Shown: positions 36,204 to 45,957, counted from the first letter of the stretch. The stretch is DNA of 64,000 bases from Methanolobus sp. (GCA_029762595.1 JARVGJ010000008.1:38856-102855), one strand, 5' to 3'. Made by a program: numbers and translations. Notes: generated by a model not told the origin, from the letters alone.

Positions 36204-38243
36204 TTATCTGATACAGGAACCAGGTCCCATATCCTTATCGACTGTCAGCAAAGATACCCTCTCACCGGCATCTGCTGCCAGGAGCATGCCCTGGGATTCC
36301 ACGCCGCAGAGCTTCACAGGCTTGAGATTGACAAGCACGTTCACGGTTTTGCCTATCATTTCTTCTGGGTCGTAGTGTTCTGCAAGACCTGCAACTATCT
36401 GTCTTGGTTCCTCATCGCCGATATCTACCTGAAGACGCAGGAGCTTCTTTGATTTCTTGATCTTCTCGGCGGAAATTATTATTCCAACCCTGATATCAAG
36501 CTTTGCAAAATCATCATAGTCTATTTCGTCCTTGAATTCCATTATCTCTGCTTCCTTGATCCCTGCTTCCTTTGCCATGGCTGCCTTTATACGCTTTGAG
36601 GATATCTTTTCCATTTCCCCGATCTTATCATCCTCAAGCTTGGTGAAAAGTATCTCAGGTTTTGACAGTTTTGTTCCGCTTAGCACAGGAACGGTTGCTT
36701 CTTCATAGGTAGCTGTGTGCACATCAGATTCCATGCCGATCTGTTTCCAGGCGACTTCCATGCTTCCAGGGGTCATTGGTTCAAACAACAGCACAAGTGC
36801 CTTAGCTAGTTGAATGCAGTTCTTGATAACCTTTCCACATGCATCCTTATCTTCCCTGATGAGCTTCCAGGGTTCATTGGACTGGAAGTAAGAATTACCA
36901 TATGATGCAAGGGCCATTGCAGTATCTGCAGCTTTCTTGAACTCGTATTCTGCATTTGCCTTCCTGACCTCTTCGATGGTGGAGCTTATCTTCTCCATTA
37001 GCTCTGTCTCGATATCACCCTCCGGGACAGACCCGAAGTTCTTGAATGCGAAAAGCAAGTTGCGATACAGGAAATTGCCGAAAACGCCTACAAGTTCTGT
37101 GTTGATCTTATCCTGGAATATCTTCCATGAGAAGTTCACTTCCTTTGTATGTGAGGTATAACTTGCAAGATAATATCTTAGAAGGTCCGGGTGGAAACCG
37201 TGGTCAAGGTAATCCTCCTCGACCCAGACAACATAACCGCGGCTCTTTGAGAAGGTCTTGTCCTCTATCTTCACCATACCCGAAGCAACAACCGCAGAAG
37301 GCTGACTGTAATCAGCACCTTTGAGCATCGCGGGCCAGAAGATACAATGATGGTAGATTATATCGCCACCGATGAAATGGACTATAGGGCAGTCGCCTTT
37401 CCAGAACTTTTCCCAGTCACCACCGGTCGCCTCTGCCCACTGTTCCGTGAATGCGATATAACCGATAGGAGCATCCACCCATACGTACACAACAAGCTCA
37501 TCATGGTCCGGGAATCTCACACCCCATTCAAGGTTCCTTGTAATGCACCAGTCGGTGAGTTCCTGCTTTACCCAGCCCAGCGCATAGTTGCGCGCATTGA
37601 GAGTGCCTCCCAGGTGCTCCAGGTGCTCCAGCAGGAAATCCTTGAATTCTGAGAGCTTGAAGAAGAAATGTTCCTGCTCCTTATATTCAGCAGGGCCCCT
37701 GCATATGGTACACACTGGTTCCTTAAGTTCCCCTGGCTCCAGGTGCTTGCCACATCCCTGGTCACACTCATCACCACGTGCCTTTTCTCCACAGTGGGGA
37801 CATGTGCCTGCAACGTACCTGTCCGGCAGGAAACGATCACACTGCGGGCAATAGGCTATCTCTATGGTTTTAGGATACACGTACCCTTTTTCGATCAGCT
37901 TGTCAACGATGTCCAGTGTGCGACTGTGGTTTGTGTCATCATCTGTTGTCCCGAAGGCATCAAAGATCACACCCATTTTTTTGAATATCCCATCAAAGTG
38001 GACATGGTACTTACTGACCAGTTCTGTTGGAGTGATCCCAAGCTCCTCGGCATTTACCACAATAGGTGTACCATGTGTATCGGAACCGCAGACAAATGTA
38101 ACTTCCTGTGAGTTCTTTTTCAGGGAGCGCACATAGATATCTGCAGGGATGTATGTTCTAAGATGCCCCACATGCGCTTTTCCATTAGCATATGGAAGAC
38201 CGCATGTTACAAGCACGGATTTATCAGAAGTGATGTTTGACAT
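36204..38243 (-). CDS. metG: Methionyl-tRNA synthetase
   Basis: 679 residues. Class I enzyme: [15 protein letters not shown] is the HIGH region (about 16-30), [12 protein letters not shown] the KMSKS region. A cysteine-rich zinc insertion [20 protein letters not shown] and CTICRG follows the HIGH motif, two zinc knuckles as in the archaeal/MetRS2 form. The C-terminal 110 residues (from about [17 protein letters not shown]) are the EMAP/Arc1-type tRNA-binding OB fold, which dimerises the enzyme. Complete. A terminator-like hairpin follows. Confidence 0.97.
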   Translation of the reverse strand: MSNITSDKSVLVTCGLPYANGKAHVGHLRTYIPADIYVRSLKKNSQEVTFVCGSDTHGTPIVVNAEELGITPTELVSKYHVHFDGIFKKMGVIFDAFGTTDDDTNHSRTLDIVDKLIEKGYVYPKTIEIAYCPQCDRFLPDRYVAGTCPHCGEKARGDECDQGCGKHLEPGELKEPVCTICRGPAEYKEQEHFFFKLSEFKDFLLEHLEHLGGTLNARNYALGWVKQELTDWCITRNLEWGVRFPDHDELVVYVWVDAPIGYIAFTEQWAEATGGDWEKFWKGDCPIVHFIGGDIIYHHCIFWPAMLKGADYSQPSAVVASGMVKIEDKTFSKSRGYVVWVEEDYLDHGFHPDLLRYYLASYTSHTKEVNFSWKIFQDKINTELVGVFGNFLYRNLLFAFKNFGSVPEGDIETELMEKISSTIEEVRKANAEYEFKKAADTAMALASYGNSYFQSNEPWKLIREDKDACGKVIKNCIQLAKALVLLFEPMTPGSMEVAWKQIGMESDVHTATYEEATVPVLSGTKLSKPEILFTKLEDDKIGEMEKISSKRIKAAMAKEAGIKEAEIMEFKDEIDYDDFAKLDIRVGIIISAEKIKKSKKLLRLQVDIGDEEPRQIVAGLAEHYDPEEMIGKTVNVLVNLKPVKLCGVESQGMLLAADAGERVSLLTVDKDMGPGSCIR

Positions 38244-38368
38244 TTATTATCTCCATTGGGAATTGATAAATAGCTCTGATGCTGGATTGCGGGCAATTAT
38301 AAAATATATTTCGCTCACACAGGGAATAAGGCAAGGTTTTTGAATGTTCACATGTATTTTAAAAAGGG

Positions 38369-39688
38369 ATGGATAATGAGATGAACAAAGAAAATCCAGA
38401 TAAAAAAACAGATGATGACGTGGAATATCATCTTTACCCGTATAGTTACGAGGGAAAGAGGGAAGATGATACAACTACAGAAGAATCCCCAGGCACTGAA
38501 CAGGATGACAGTGAAGCACCGGCAATAGAAAAAGAGAGTGAGGCAAAGGATCATTCAGGCACTTATGATACTTCTGTAAAAGAGACGGAAGAAAAGGATA
38601 TTGAAAACCCTGAACAAAAAGAAGATTCTCACCCAGATCCATCTGAAAACATAGAAAATATGCAATCCTCAGAGGATGTACAAAACAATACCTTTGAGAA
38701 AAAAGAAAGATATGAGCCGGTAAATGAAAATGTCGCAGGTAGAAGCGTGCCGTTTACCGAAGCTCCTGCATCCAGGAAAAAAAGCCGTCTTTGGCAATAT
38801 GCAGCTATATTCGCCGTTCTTTTGTTCATTATCGGAGCCAGTTTTGCGGTAATTTACCAGACCTTCAATGGAGACATTTATCCTTCAAATGAGAAAGTAG
38901 CTGTAATATATGTGCAGGGAACCCTTATTTCCAGCAGTATCCCGGGAGGACTTGGATATGTCAGTTCTGAGGAAGTGTCAGATAACATAAGACGAGCTCT
39001 TCGGGATAAGAACGTAAAAGCCATTGTCCTGCGGGTTAACAGCGGAGGCGGTTCGTCTACCGCAGGCGAGGAGATCTACACAGAGGTCAAGAAAGCAAGT
39101 GAAAGCGGAATACCTGTGATAATCTCCATGGGAGATGTGGCAGCAAGTGCAGCCTACCATCTATCTGCACCTGCAGACCTTATAGTAGCCAACCCATCCA
39201 CAATGACAGGAAGCATTGGAACCATATGGACATTCCAGAACCTCTCTGCCTATTATGAGGACGAGGGAGTTGAATTCTACATCGTTAAATCCGGAGAGTT
39301 CAAGGACATGGGAGGCTCATGGAGAGGACTCTCGGAAGATGAGAAGGAATACGCTAACAAAGTAGTTGCAGAGATCTACAACAATTTCATATGGCATGTC
39401 GCAGAAGGCAGGGGTCTCAGTATCACTGAGGTCAAGGAACTTTCAGACGGCAGGATATACACCGGAAGAGAAGCAAAGAAACTCGGACTTGTGGACGAAT
39501 TCGGTAACCTTTATGATGCCATTGACAGGGCAGCAGAGATCGGAGGCATAGAAGGCCAGCCAACTGTGGTCTATTTGAATAAGCCATCGATCTCAAGCCT
39601 GCTCTTTGGCTCGGAGGCACAATCAACCGTATCTGCAAAGGAGTTCCTGCGCTACTATGAGGAAAGTCCCTACGGCCAGATCACCTGA
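38369..39688 (+). CDS. sppA: Signal peptide peptidase SppA with long acidic N-tail
   Basis: 439 residues. Residues 1-140 are acidic, repetitive and probably disordered in the cytoplasm; one membrane helix (about 142-164) follows; the rest is an extracytoplasmic SppA/S49 domain. Nucleophile Ser260 is in GDVAASAAYHLS and general base Lys312 in SGEFKDMGG, the Ser-Lys dyad. It digests cleaved signal peptides or membrane protein fragments. Half the size of E. coli SppA, as usual for archaea. A second in-frame ATG lies four codons in; the start between the two is not decided. Confidence 0.92.
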   Translation: MDNEMNKENPDKKTDDDVEYHLYPYSYEGKREDDTTTEESPGTEQDDSEAPAIEKESEAKDHSGTYDTSVKETEEKDIENPEQKEDSHPDPSENIENMQSSEDVQNNTFEKKERYEPVNENVAGRSVPFTEAPASRKKSRLWQYAAIFAVLLFIIGASFAVIYQTFNGDIYPSNEKVAVIYVQGTLISSSIPGGLGYVSSEEVSDNIRRALRDKNVKAIVLRVNSGGGSSTAGEEIYTEVKKASESGIPVIISMGDVAASAAYHLSAPADLIVANPSTMTGSIGTIWTFQNLSAYYEDEGVEFYIVKSGEFKDMGGSWRGLSEDEKEYANKVVAEIYNNFIWHVAEGRGLSITEVKELSDGRIYTGREAKKLGLVDEFGNLYDAIDRAAEIGGIEGQPTVVYLNKPSISSLLFGSEAQSTVSAKEFLRYYEESPYGQIT

Positions 39689-39692
39689 TACA

Positions 39693-39845
39693 ATACCTTG
39701 CACACCATTCCAGCCTGGACCCGCCTTCCTCCTCGGCAAGCTATTTGAGAGGAGGATGGATCTTATAGCTATCCTTCTGGGAAGCATGATTATCGATCTG
39801 CGGGCCACATACTTTCTTTTTTCAGGAGACAGAACATATCAATGA
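39693..39845 (+). pseudogene. N-terminal remnant of a membrane metal-dependent hydrolase-like gene
   Basis: Read from an ATA at 39693, the frame gives PCTPFQPGPAFLLGKLFERR, then MDLIAILLGSMIIDLRATYF and stops at TGA 39843-39845. This closely resembles the start of archaeal DUF457/YdjM-like membrane hydrolases, which begin with MP-x-TPFHLGPALLLG-LL and a second helix with GSVI-x-D. The remaining protein (normally over 150 residues) is missing and there is no ATG/GTG/TTG start or Shine-Dalgarno, so I call it a broken gene. Starts five bases after the sppA stop. Confidence 0.55.
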
Positions 39846-39904
39846 ACCCTCCTGTCGCTTCGCTCCGAAGAGGACGACTTCCCGCTTAGAAGTTAAACCA
39901 TAGT
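39846..39904. other. Hairpin-containing segment after gene remnant
   Basis: A short GC-richer piece with CTTCG-CTC-CGAAG able to form a hairpin. It separates the hydrolase remnant from the end of fetB. It may be the scar of a lost mobile element or rearrangement, but nothing proves this. Confidence 0.3.
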
Positions 39905-40696
39905 TCATGCTTCTTTGAGCATACTTTTTCTGAATATTCCATACCTGTCAAATCCCTGATGCATGAGTATCAATACCCCAAGCACTACATTCATGACAGT
40001 TGATACATAAATGGCTATCATGATAGCGATCTGATATTCGACAGCTGTAAGTGGGCTTGAACCTGCGATTATTTGTCCTGTCATCATGCCGGGAAGATAG
40101 ACTATACCAACAGTTGCCATATTTGCAATCGTTGGTTTCAGGGAGTTCCTGAGGCTCCTTCTCATGTAAGGCTTTAATGCCTCGTATTTTTCTGCACCAA
40201 GTGAAAGACTGGAAAGGTATCGGTTCTCGTCCCTTTGTATCTGGTAACAGAAATCGTTCATTGCTACTATGTTTGCCCTAAGTGAATTACCTATGACCAT
40301 ACCTGCTATTGGTATTAAATAGCGTGCATCAAAAAGGTCTGTGAGTCCGATAACAAAGTTGTTGAAGTACAGGAGAATCCCAATGTTAGCCAGTGCGAAG
40401 GATACTGCAAGCGGGATCAGAAGTGAGCCCTGTTTAAGTTCAGAATCCCTCAGGACCGTATAAGAAGCAACTATGATCATTACGATTATCCATAATATGT
40501 TCAGTAATGAGCTGTTAAGATCGAAAACAAAAGTTAGGAAGAAACCGACAAAAATAAGTTGTAGGGTCATTCTGATAGTACTTTCAAGGGTGGGGTTTAT
40601 CAGCTTTAGTTTAAGCCGGTAGCTGATAAAAATCGGTATTGCCAATAAAAGAAAGCAAAAGACCATCCCCGTAATAGTGATATCAACTGCAGACAT
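39905..40696 (-). CDS. fetB: FetB-like ABC permease (UPF0014)
   Basis: 263 residues with about seven membrane segments. The pattern RMTLQLIFVGFFLTFVF, ARYLIPIAGMVIGNSLRA and GIVYLPGMMTGQIIAGSSPL is that of the UPF0014/FetB permeases. In E. coli FetAB exports iron and helps under peroxide stress. The ATG overlaps the end of the ATPase gene by 14 bases, so the two form one unit. The export direction and iron specificity are inferred from FetAB. Confidence 0.88.
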   Translation of the reverse strand: MSAVDITITGMVFCFLLLAIPIFISYRLKLKLINPTLESTIRMTLQLIFVGFFLTFVFDLNSSLLNILWIIVMIIVASYTVLRDSELKQGSLLIPLAVSFALANIGILLYFNNFVIGLTDLFDARYLIPIAGMVIGNSLRANIVAMNDFCYQIQRDENRYLSSLSLGAEKYEALKPYMRRSLRNSLKPTIANMATVGIVYLPGMMTGQIIAGSSPLTAVEYQIAIMIAIYVSTVMNVVLGVLILMHQGFDRYGIFRKSMLKEA

Positions 40697-41342
40697 TGAT
40701 ATCTTCCTGAATTCGTTCCATATCTATTATCCTTACATTCTCACGCTCCCATTCTGTATCATGTGATATGGCAAGTACTGTCCATGAAGGATTGTTAAGG
40801 AACATTTCAACAACTGTTTTCTTCAGTGCTTTGTCAAGGCTTGAGGTTACTTCATCAAGCAGGAAGATCTCTTTCTTTGTCAACATTGATATGATGATGG
40901 CTATGCGCTGTTTTTCTCCCCCGGATAGATTTTCAAATCTTTTATCAAGGACCTCTTTATTGAGTGATAGCTTTGAAAGCAATGAATGTAATTCCTTAGT
41001 GTCCAGGATTCCTTTGTTTGCGTTGTAAGAGAAGATCTCTTCTATCATATCCCTTACCAAACCTTCTCCTATATCGCTGTTCTGTGAGATGTGTGTCACT
41101 TTTTTCCGCAGATACCAGGCAAGTTGAGGATCTATCTTTTTTCCTTCAAAGTATATATCACCTGCAACAGGTAGCCTGAACCCTAAAATTAGTCTGAAGA
41201 GGGTTGTTTTCCCAATTCCTGAGCGCCCTTTGATAAGAACCTTGTCTCCTTTGGAAACAGATACATTGAACTTTGAAAGGATCTCCTGCTCCTCTGAAGC
41301 TACACACAATTTTTCCATCCTTATCAGTTCCACTTTAGTCAC
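40683..41342 (-). CDS. fetA: FetA-like ABC transporter ATPase
   Basis: 219 residues. Walker A is IKGRSGIGKTTLFRLIL, ABC signature NLSGGEKQRIAI, Walker B EIFLLDEVTSSLD, and the H-loop is LAISHDTEW. Drives the FetB permease. The listed start GTG at 41342 overlaps an AGGAAGTG site; a second GTG three codons on (41333) is better spaced from it and is a realistic alternative. Confidence 0.88.
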   Translation of the reverse strand: MTKVELIRMEKLCVASEEQEILSKFNVSVSKGDKVLIKGRSGIGKTTLFRLILGFRLPVAGDIYFEGKKIDPQLAWYLRKKVTHISQNSDIGEGLVRDMIEEIFSYNANKGILDTKELHSLLSKLSLNKEVLDKRFENLSGGEKQRIAIIISMLTKKEIFLLDEVTSSLDKALKKTVVEMFLNNPSWTVLAISHDTEWERENVRIIDMERIQEDINVCS

Positions 41343-41992
41343 TTCCTGTTTTCATTTGATATTCTGTACACGGGATCTTTGCTGACAGCAATTTATATGC
41401 TTTCAGTATAGATGCATCCATTTTACTGCACACTAATGTCTTAGCGCTACTAAGTAGCAATTAATAATACTATATTTTGATTTACTTATATATAGCTTAT
41501 GATTTTGTATGTGACTAATGTGCATAATAGTGTTACTAATAAAAAAAGTAGTTTCGGTTTTTAAAAGTGATTTCATAGAGAATTAAATTATATGTAAATA
41601 TATGAAGATGTACACACAGTAAACCAAATACATAAGAGCCTTCAATTTATAAAGACAGCCATAATTGAATGGACAATTTTAATTTACAGATATAAGTTAC
41701 AGATATTGTTTGATAGATTTATTTCACCTGTTAGTAACGTTTAGTGTTATTTTTCTCTGTTTTTATATTACAAATTGCGAGAGCAGGAATTACCCTATCA
41801 TATCCGGACCAGTACTTCACAGACCCTCATATACAATTTCAGTAAGGGCAGAAATTATGTTATAGTCAAAACCAGCTCATTACCACAGTAGCCAGTTTGC
41901 GCATCTTGCATTTCGCCTACTGGCACCGTATGATCAGATCCTTAGGTGGACAATCAAATGGTTTATATTACCATATCCTGATGTTTACTATT
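41343..41992. other. Long AT-rich gene-free interval
   Basis: About 650 bases with no convincing gene on either strand. It holds a 13-base palindrome GCTACTAAGTAGC at 41446-41458, about 100 bases upstream of fetA, which could be an operator. A TATA element (TTTATATTA, 41962-41970) lies at its right end before the nitroreductase start. Apart from these, no structure is recognised. Confidence 0.55.
41962..41970 (+). promoter_or_regulatory. TATA box, probable leaderless promoter
   Basis: TTTATATTA lies 23 bases before the ATG at 41993. Archaeal transcription starts about 25 bases downstream of the TATA centre, so the message would begin at or next to the start codon. No Shine-Dalgarno precedes the ATG. 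Confidence 0.55.
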
Positions 41993-42727
41993 ATGAGTGG
42001 AATAGGCAAGGAGTTCATGGAAAAGACACAGTATCGATACCTTGGCAGGTCAGACCAGTCCATGGGTCACCCCCAGCCTCCCCTGGAGCTGGCAGCAAAG
42101 GACACAGACAGGATAACCGACCTTCCTGAACCAAAGCAGGTCCAGGCAGATGACATAAGCCTGAGGCAGGCCATTGAAAGAAGGACAAGTATCAGGAATT
42201 ACAGTTCAGAACCTATCTCCCTGGAAGAACTTTCCTACCTGCTCTGGTGCACGCAGGGAGTTAAGGAAGTTGTCCGGGATGTCGTAACCTTTAGGACAGT
42301 GCCATCTGCAGGGGCAAGGCATGCTCTGGAAACATATATACTTGTGAACAATGTCAGAGGGCTGGAGAAAGGCCTGTACAGGTTCCTCCCTATTGAACAC
42401 AGACTTGTAGAGGTCAATATGGAAAGAGATATTGCTGACAGGATAAAGACAGGATGCCTGGACCAGGGATTTATCAAGACAAGTGCTGTGACCTTCATAT
42501 GGACAGCAGTGCCCTATAGGATGGCCTGGAGATACGGACAAAGAGGGTACAGGTATCTTCACCTGGATGCCGGGCATGTGTGCCAGAATCTCTACCTGAG
42601 CGCAGAATCCATAGGATGCGGGGTTTGTGCAATTGCTGCATTCCTTGACGAGGATATCAATCCTGCAATCGGCATTGACGGAGAGAACGAATTTGTGATA
42701 TACGTTGCGACTCTGGGGAAAAAATGA
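41993..42727 (+). CDS. SagB-type nitroreductase
   Basis: 244 residues from the ATG at 41993 (earlier in-frame starts are in the promoter). The N-terminal GKEFMEKTQYRYLG and QPPLEL, then LRQAIERRTSIRNYSSEPISLEELSYLLWCTQG and RTVPSAGARHALETY, match the SagB/ThcOx dehydrogenase-like nitroreductases, which bind FMN. The late GHVCQNLYLSAESIGCGVCAIAAF fits the family. SagB proteins oxidise azolines in peptide toxins, but archaeal stand-alone members have no known substrate and no peptide gene is near. The stop overlaps the Cdd1 start (ATGA). Confidence 0.87.
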   Translation: MSGIGKEFMEKTQYRYLGRSDQSMGHPQPPLELAAKDTDRITDLPEPKQVQADDISLRQAIERRTSIRNYSSEPISLEELSYLLWCTQGVKEVVRDVVTFRTVPSAGARHALETYILVNNVRGLEKGLYRFLPIEHRLVEVNMERDIADRIKTGCLDQGFIKTSAVTFIWTAVPYRMAWRYGQRGYRYLHLDAGHVCQNLYLSAESIGCGVCAIAAFLDEDINPAIGIDGENEFVIYVATLGKK

Positions 42728-43014
42728 GAGATGGAACGTATTCAGCATCGTCAAAATATAAAACTGTGACAAAGGAGCTTATGGCAATTCCAGGTGTTGG
42801 AAAAAAGATAGCTGATGACCTTTGGAATCTAGGGATCAGAACTGTTGCAGAAATAAAAGATAAAGAACCTGAAGAACTCTATCAGCAACTATGTGACTTT
42901 CAGGACATGCAGGTTGACAGATGCATGCTTTATGTTTTCAGGTGTGCAGTTTATTTTGCATCTAACGATGAACATGACCCTCATCTGCTAAAATGGTGGA
43001 ACTGGAAGGATTGA
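42724..43014 (+). CDS. Cdd1-like helix-hairpin-helix protein
   Basis: 96 residues. IPGVGKKIADDLWNLGIRTV is a helix-hairpin-helix, and the ending CMLYVFRCAVYFASNDEHDP-HLLKWW-WKD is the signature of the pathogenicity-locus Cdd1 family. It probably binds DNA or RNA; function unknown. Translationally coupled to the nitroreductase gene by an ATGA overlap. Confidence 0.85.
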   Translation: MRDGTYSASSKYKTVTKELMAIPGVGKKIADDLWNLGIRTVAEIKDKEPEELYQQLCDFQDMQVDRCMLYVFRCAVYFASNDEHDPHLLKWWNWKD

Positions 43015-43053
43015 TACCTCCGGAATAATTGTTCAAATTGCTTAAATTTAAAC

Positions 43054-43974
43054 TTAAATTTCCAGTTCAAGTCCAAGATAGTCCTTTATCACCGTAAAGG
43101 CCATAGCTGGAGGGAAAGCTCCGGCCTCTGTGATTATGAGGTCTATATATTCAGCAGGGGTGATATCAAATGCAGGATTGCTTACCTTGACATGAGGAAG
43201 CTCCCTGAGAAGCCCGGGGTCGATCACTTCATCAATTGAGCGGTCCTCTATCTCGACCATCTCGCCAAGGAGGGTGCGAGGACTGAACTTGTAGGTCTCC
43301 GCAGCAACTATCACATTCCTTCTGGCTTCCTGTGCTGCAAGTGCAAGCTGGGAAGTGCCGATCTTGTTAATGAGTGCACCGTTTACGGATATTGAATCTG
43401 CACCAACCACAACAAGGTCGATCTTTTTCATTGTCAGCCTCACTGCAGAATCAACGATCAATGTGGTAGGGATCCCATAGTCATTCAGTTCCCTTATGGT
43501 AATAAAACCCTGCCTTCTGGGCCTGGATTCGGTGGCTACCACAGATATGTCCTTGCCCTGGTCAAAGGCGGTCTTGATAATGGATAGTGCTGCATGGGAG
43601 TTGCAATGGGTCATGATGACATCCCCGTCCCTGATGCGCTGCGCACCGATCCTCCCGATCTTTTCCAGTGCCTCACCTGCATTCATTATGAACCTTTCCG
43701 CATTCCCTGCTATCTCATCAATAGCATCACTTACATTGCCAGCGCTGTGCCTTCTGGTCAGCGCAACAGCGTTTGGGAGAGATACAGCTGTAGGCCGGGT
43801 ATCCACAAGGGTCTTTGCTGCCTCTTTCATCTTCAGGTTGAATTCATCCAGGTCAAGGTCCTTCAGTGACATGGCATAGTCCCTGAGTGCTGCTGAAGCA
43901 GCAACAGCGATCCTTCCCGCACCTCTTATCTCCATCGTCTTTATCTTCTCTGCTGTAGTATTCAGGCCATCCAT
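43054..43974 (-). CDS. Ribose 1,5-bisphosphate isomerase
   Basis: 306 residues, of the eIF2B-related family. It converts ribose 1,5-bisphosphate to ribulose 1,5-bisphosphate in the archaeal AMP salvage route that feeds type III RuBisCO. Family features are MEIRGAGRIAVAASAALRDY, VIMTHCNSHAALSIIKTA with the catalytic Cys, VVATESRPRRQG, and VDLVVVGADSI-like (IDLVVVGADSISVNGALINKIGT). The related enzyme MtnA lacks the N-terminal form seen here. The other pathway genes (AMP phosphorylase, RuBisCO) are not in the window. Confidence 0.9.
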   Translation of the reverse strand: MDGLNTTAEKIKTMEIRGAGRIAVAASAALRDYAMSLKDLDLDEFNLKMKEAAKTLVDTRPTAVSLPNAVALTRRHSAGNVSDAIDEIAGNAERFIMNAGEALEKIGRIGAQRIRDGDVIMTHCNSHAALSIIKTAFDQGKDISVVATESRPRRQGFITIRELNDYGIPTTLIVDSAVRLTMKKIDLVVVGADSISVNGALINKIGTSQLALAAQEARRNVIVAAETYKFSPRTLLGEMVEIEDRSIDEVIDPGLLRELPHVKVSNPAFDITPAEYIDLIITEAGAFPPAMAFTVIKDYLGLELEI

Positions 43975-44045
43975 AAATATAAGTTGCAGTTAATGAATTT
44001 ATAATTAGCCAGTCGAACAAACCCTGCCGGATAGATAAATAAAAA

Positions 44046-45071
44046 ATGTACCAGCCACAGTTCCAGTATACTGACAGAATGGTCCGCCTGCTTGCAAGGA
44101 TACAGGCAGCCAGGGAGATAATCCTCAACACCCATGTACCTCCTGCATGGGAAAGAAGGTTGCAGATCAACAATCTCTTCAGGCTGGCCTACCATGCAAC
44201 AAGCCTTGAGGATAACGGCCTTTCCATCCAGCAGGTCACAAAGCTTGTGAACGGACAGAACATCTTCGGGGATGAGAACGATAAAAAGGAAGTCCTCAAT
44301 TTCCTGGAAATAAATGAGTACCTGCAGAGCATGGAGAGTGAGGATATTTCCGAAGGAATGATACTCGCACTTCACAAAATAGCCATGAAAGACATAGACA
44401 ACGAGTGTGAAAGCGGCAGGTACAGGACCAGTGTGCTTGAAGGATTCATGGAACCGGAAAGGATAAGGTACAGCATCAGGGACCTGATAGACTGGGTATA
44501 TAGCGATCCATCTTCAGAAATTATCCCTGCATTGCAGGCCGGAATCCTGCATTACGAACTGTATCGTATACATCCCTTTGAAAAAGCCAGTGGGACAATT
44601 GCCAGGAGTATCTCTTCATTCATATTGGGAAGGAACTTCAGGGAAGCAAGAAAACTGTTTACCATAGAAGAGTTCTTCAACCAGAGAAAAAAGGACTATT
44701 TCGAAAAACTTGAAGGCAGCAACGGAAGTGCACCTGATGTAAATCAGTGGCTGGAGTATTATCTCTATGGACTTGCATTAAAGGTTTCAAGGGTTGAGAA
44801 TGCCGTGCTGAATATAAGCCGGGACCATGGCACCGTTGGAAAGTATATTCAGGCAGGATTGAAAGATAGACAGATACAATCCATAAACTTTGCCCGGGAG
44901 ATGGGAAAGATCACCTGCAAGGAATACCAGAGACTGTGCAAGCTTGGGGTTTCAACAGCAAAAAGGGATCTTCGGGAACTTGTTGAAAAAAAGATATTCA
45001 TACAGATAGGAAGAACCGGCAGGGGGGTTTATTACAAACTCAGGTATGATCATCTGGAGGAATTGATATGA
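44046..45071 (+). CDS. Fic-family protein with degenerate active motif
   Basis: 341 residues. An N-terminal inhibitory-helix-like stretch ATSLEDNGLS (51-60) resembles the (S/T)xxxE(G/N) motif, and the Fic fold surrounds IHPFEKASGTIAR (175-187). The catalytic His176 stays, but the usual acidic residue, Asn and first Arg of HPFx(D/E)GNGR are Lys, Ser and Thr, so AMP transfer may be weak or absent. A C-terminal winged helix (about 285-340) may bind DNA. No Shine-Dalgarno precedes the ATG; a TATA-like element lies about 45 bases upstream. Neighbours a MNT/HEPN pair. Confidence 0.85.
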   Translation: MYQPQFQYTDRMVRLLARIQAAREIILNTHVPPAWERRLQINNLFRLAYHATSLEDNGLSIQQVTKLVNGQNIFGDENDKKEVLNFLEINEYLQSMESEDISEGMILALHKIAMKDIDNECESGRYRTSVLEGFMEPERIRYSIRDLIDWVYSDPSSEIIPALQAGILHYELYRIHPFEKASGTIARSISSFILGRNFREARKLFTIEEFFNQRKKDYFEKLEGSNGSAPDVNQWLEYYLYGLALKVSRVENAVLNISRDHGTVGKYIQAGLKDRQIQSINFAREMGKITCKEYQRLCKLGVSTAKRDLRELVEKKIFIQIGRTGRGVYYKLRYDHLEELI

Positions 45072-45108
45072 TAAGAACTGACACATTAACAGGATCATTT
45101 AGTATCAT

Positions 45109-45522
45109 TTAAAGATCATTCCTTTCCAAATCCCTGACAATGTTCCAATATACTTTATCCATAAGAACATAATATCCGCTAAGCTCCCTGTATATCTCCT
45201 CAGCAACATCCTCATGGTAGGTATGGGTGGTCATGTTCCGGTCATCGGTCATGTAAAGGGCCTGCATACTCTCACTCTCGTTTAGCAGATGTATTCTGAA
45301 AGCCTCCCTGAAACAGGACTTGGGAGAATTGCATACTATACCTTCCCTTTCTATCAGATATTCTTTGATAAGCTTCCAGATAGCCTCAAAGGTGTATTCA
45401 AAGCGCTGGATAGCAGCATCCCTGATTATGACCGAGTAAGGTTCATCCATGATTTCCTTCAGGGTGCCAAGGGCTCTTTTTGCAACCCTTGCTTTCATTT
45501 CAAGCTTGTACTGTCTTTCCAT
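45109..45522 (-). CDS. HEPN toxin-like protein (HI0074 type)
   Basis: 137 residues, all-helical. The region MTDDRNMTTHTYHEDVAEEI holds an R-x4-H (Arg95, His100), the HEPN ribonuclease signature, and the pattern is that of nucleotidyltransferase substrate-binding proteins. The GAGGGGG site lies four bases before the ATG. It overlaps the upstream nucleotidyltransferase gene by 28 bases, the usual order antitoxin-toxin in MNT-HEPN modules, in which the MNT protein AMPylates and silences HEPN. Confidence 0.86.
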   Translation of the reverse strand: MERQYKLEMKARVAKRALGTLKEIMDEPYSVIIRDAAIQRFEYTFEAIWKLIKEYLIEREGIVCNSPKSCFREAFRIHLLNESESMQALYMTDDRNMTTHTYHEDVAEEIYRELSGYYVLMDKVYWNIVRDLERNDL

Positions 45523-45821
45523 ACTTCCCCCTCATCAAACACTTTCTGCCGAAACTCTTCCGAAACAACGGACAGATCAACCAGATCCACAGTATAGGGA
45601 ATGTTCATCTCTTCTAACTCGGTTCTTAAGGCAGTTAATCTTTTCCTGTCATAACTGCCATTGTGCAGGATACCGATATCGATATCCGATGTCTGATATG
45701 CATTTCCCCTGGCCCTTGAGCCGAAAAGAATTATGCTGACATCTTCGTCTTCAAACGCATGTAGAACGGCTTTTTTCACTTTTCTGATAGATAGTTCAAA
45801 GACTTGTGAATATGCATTCAT
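45495..45821 (-). CDS. MNT-type nucleotidyltransferase (antitoxin-like)
   Basis: 108 residues. The minimal nucleotidyltransferase motif GSRARGNAYQTSDIDIG (34-50) with Asp47 and Asp49 is complete, followed by VDLVDLSVVSEEFRQKV. AAAGGAATC lies upstream of the ATG. Paired with the HEPN gene by overlap. A third acidic ligand probably lies in YTVDLVD (Asp around 78). Likely neutralises the HEPN partner. Confidence 0.88.
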   Translation of the reverse strand: MNAYSQVFELSIRKVKKAVLHAFEDEDVSIILFGSRARGNAYQTSDIDIGILHNGSYDRKRLTALRTELEEMNIPYTVDLVDLSVVSEEFRQKVFDEGEVWKDSTSLK

Positions 45822-45957
45822 TTTTGATTCCTTTTTTGTTCATTTTGTTAATATAATGTTATCTACATTATAAACCAAAGCCTTAAATTGTTTATCCGAT
45901 AGCATATGGATCAAAATAGATTTCAATGAAAAGACCATAAACAAAAAAAGGAACACA

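Noticed and set aside
41897..41992. Upstream start for the SagB-type nitroreductase
   Set aside because: These codons cover the TATA box and AT-rich DNA; family homology begins near GKEFMEKT after the ATG at 41993.
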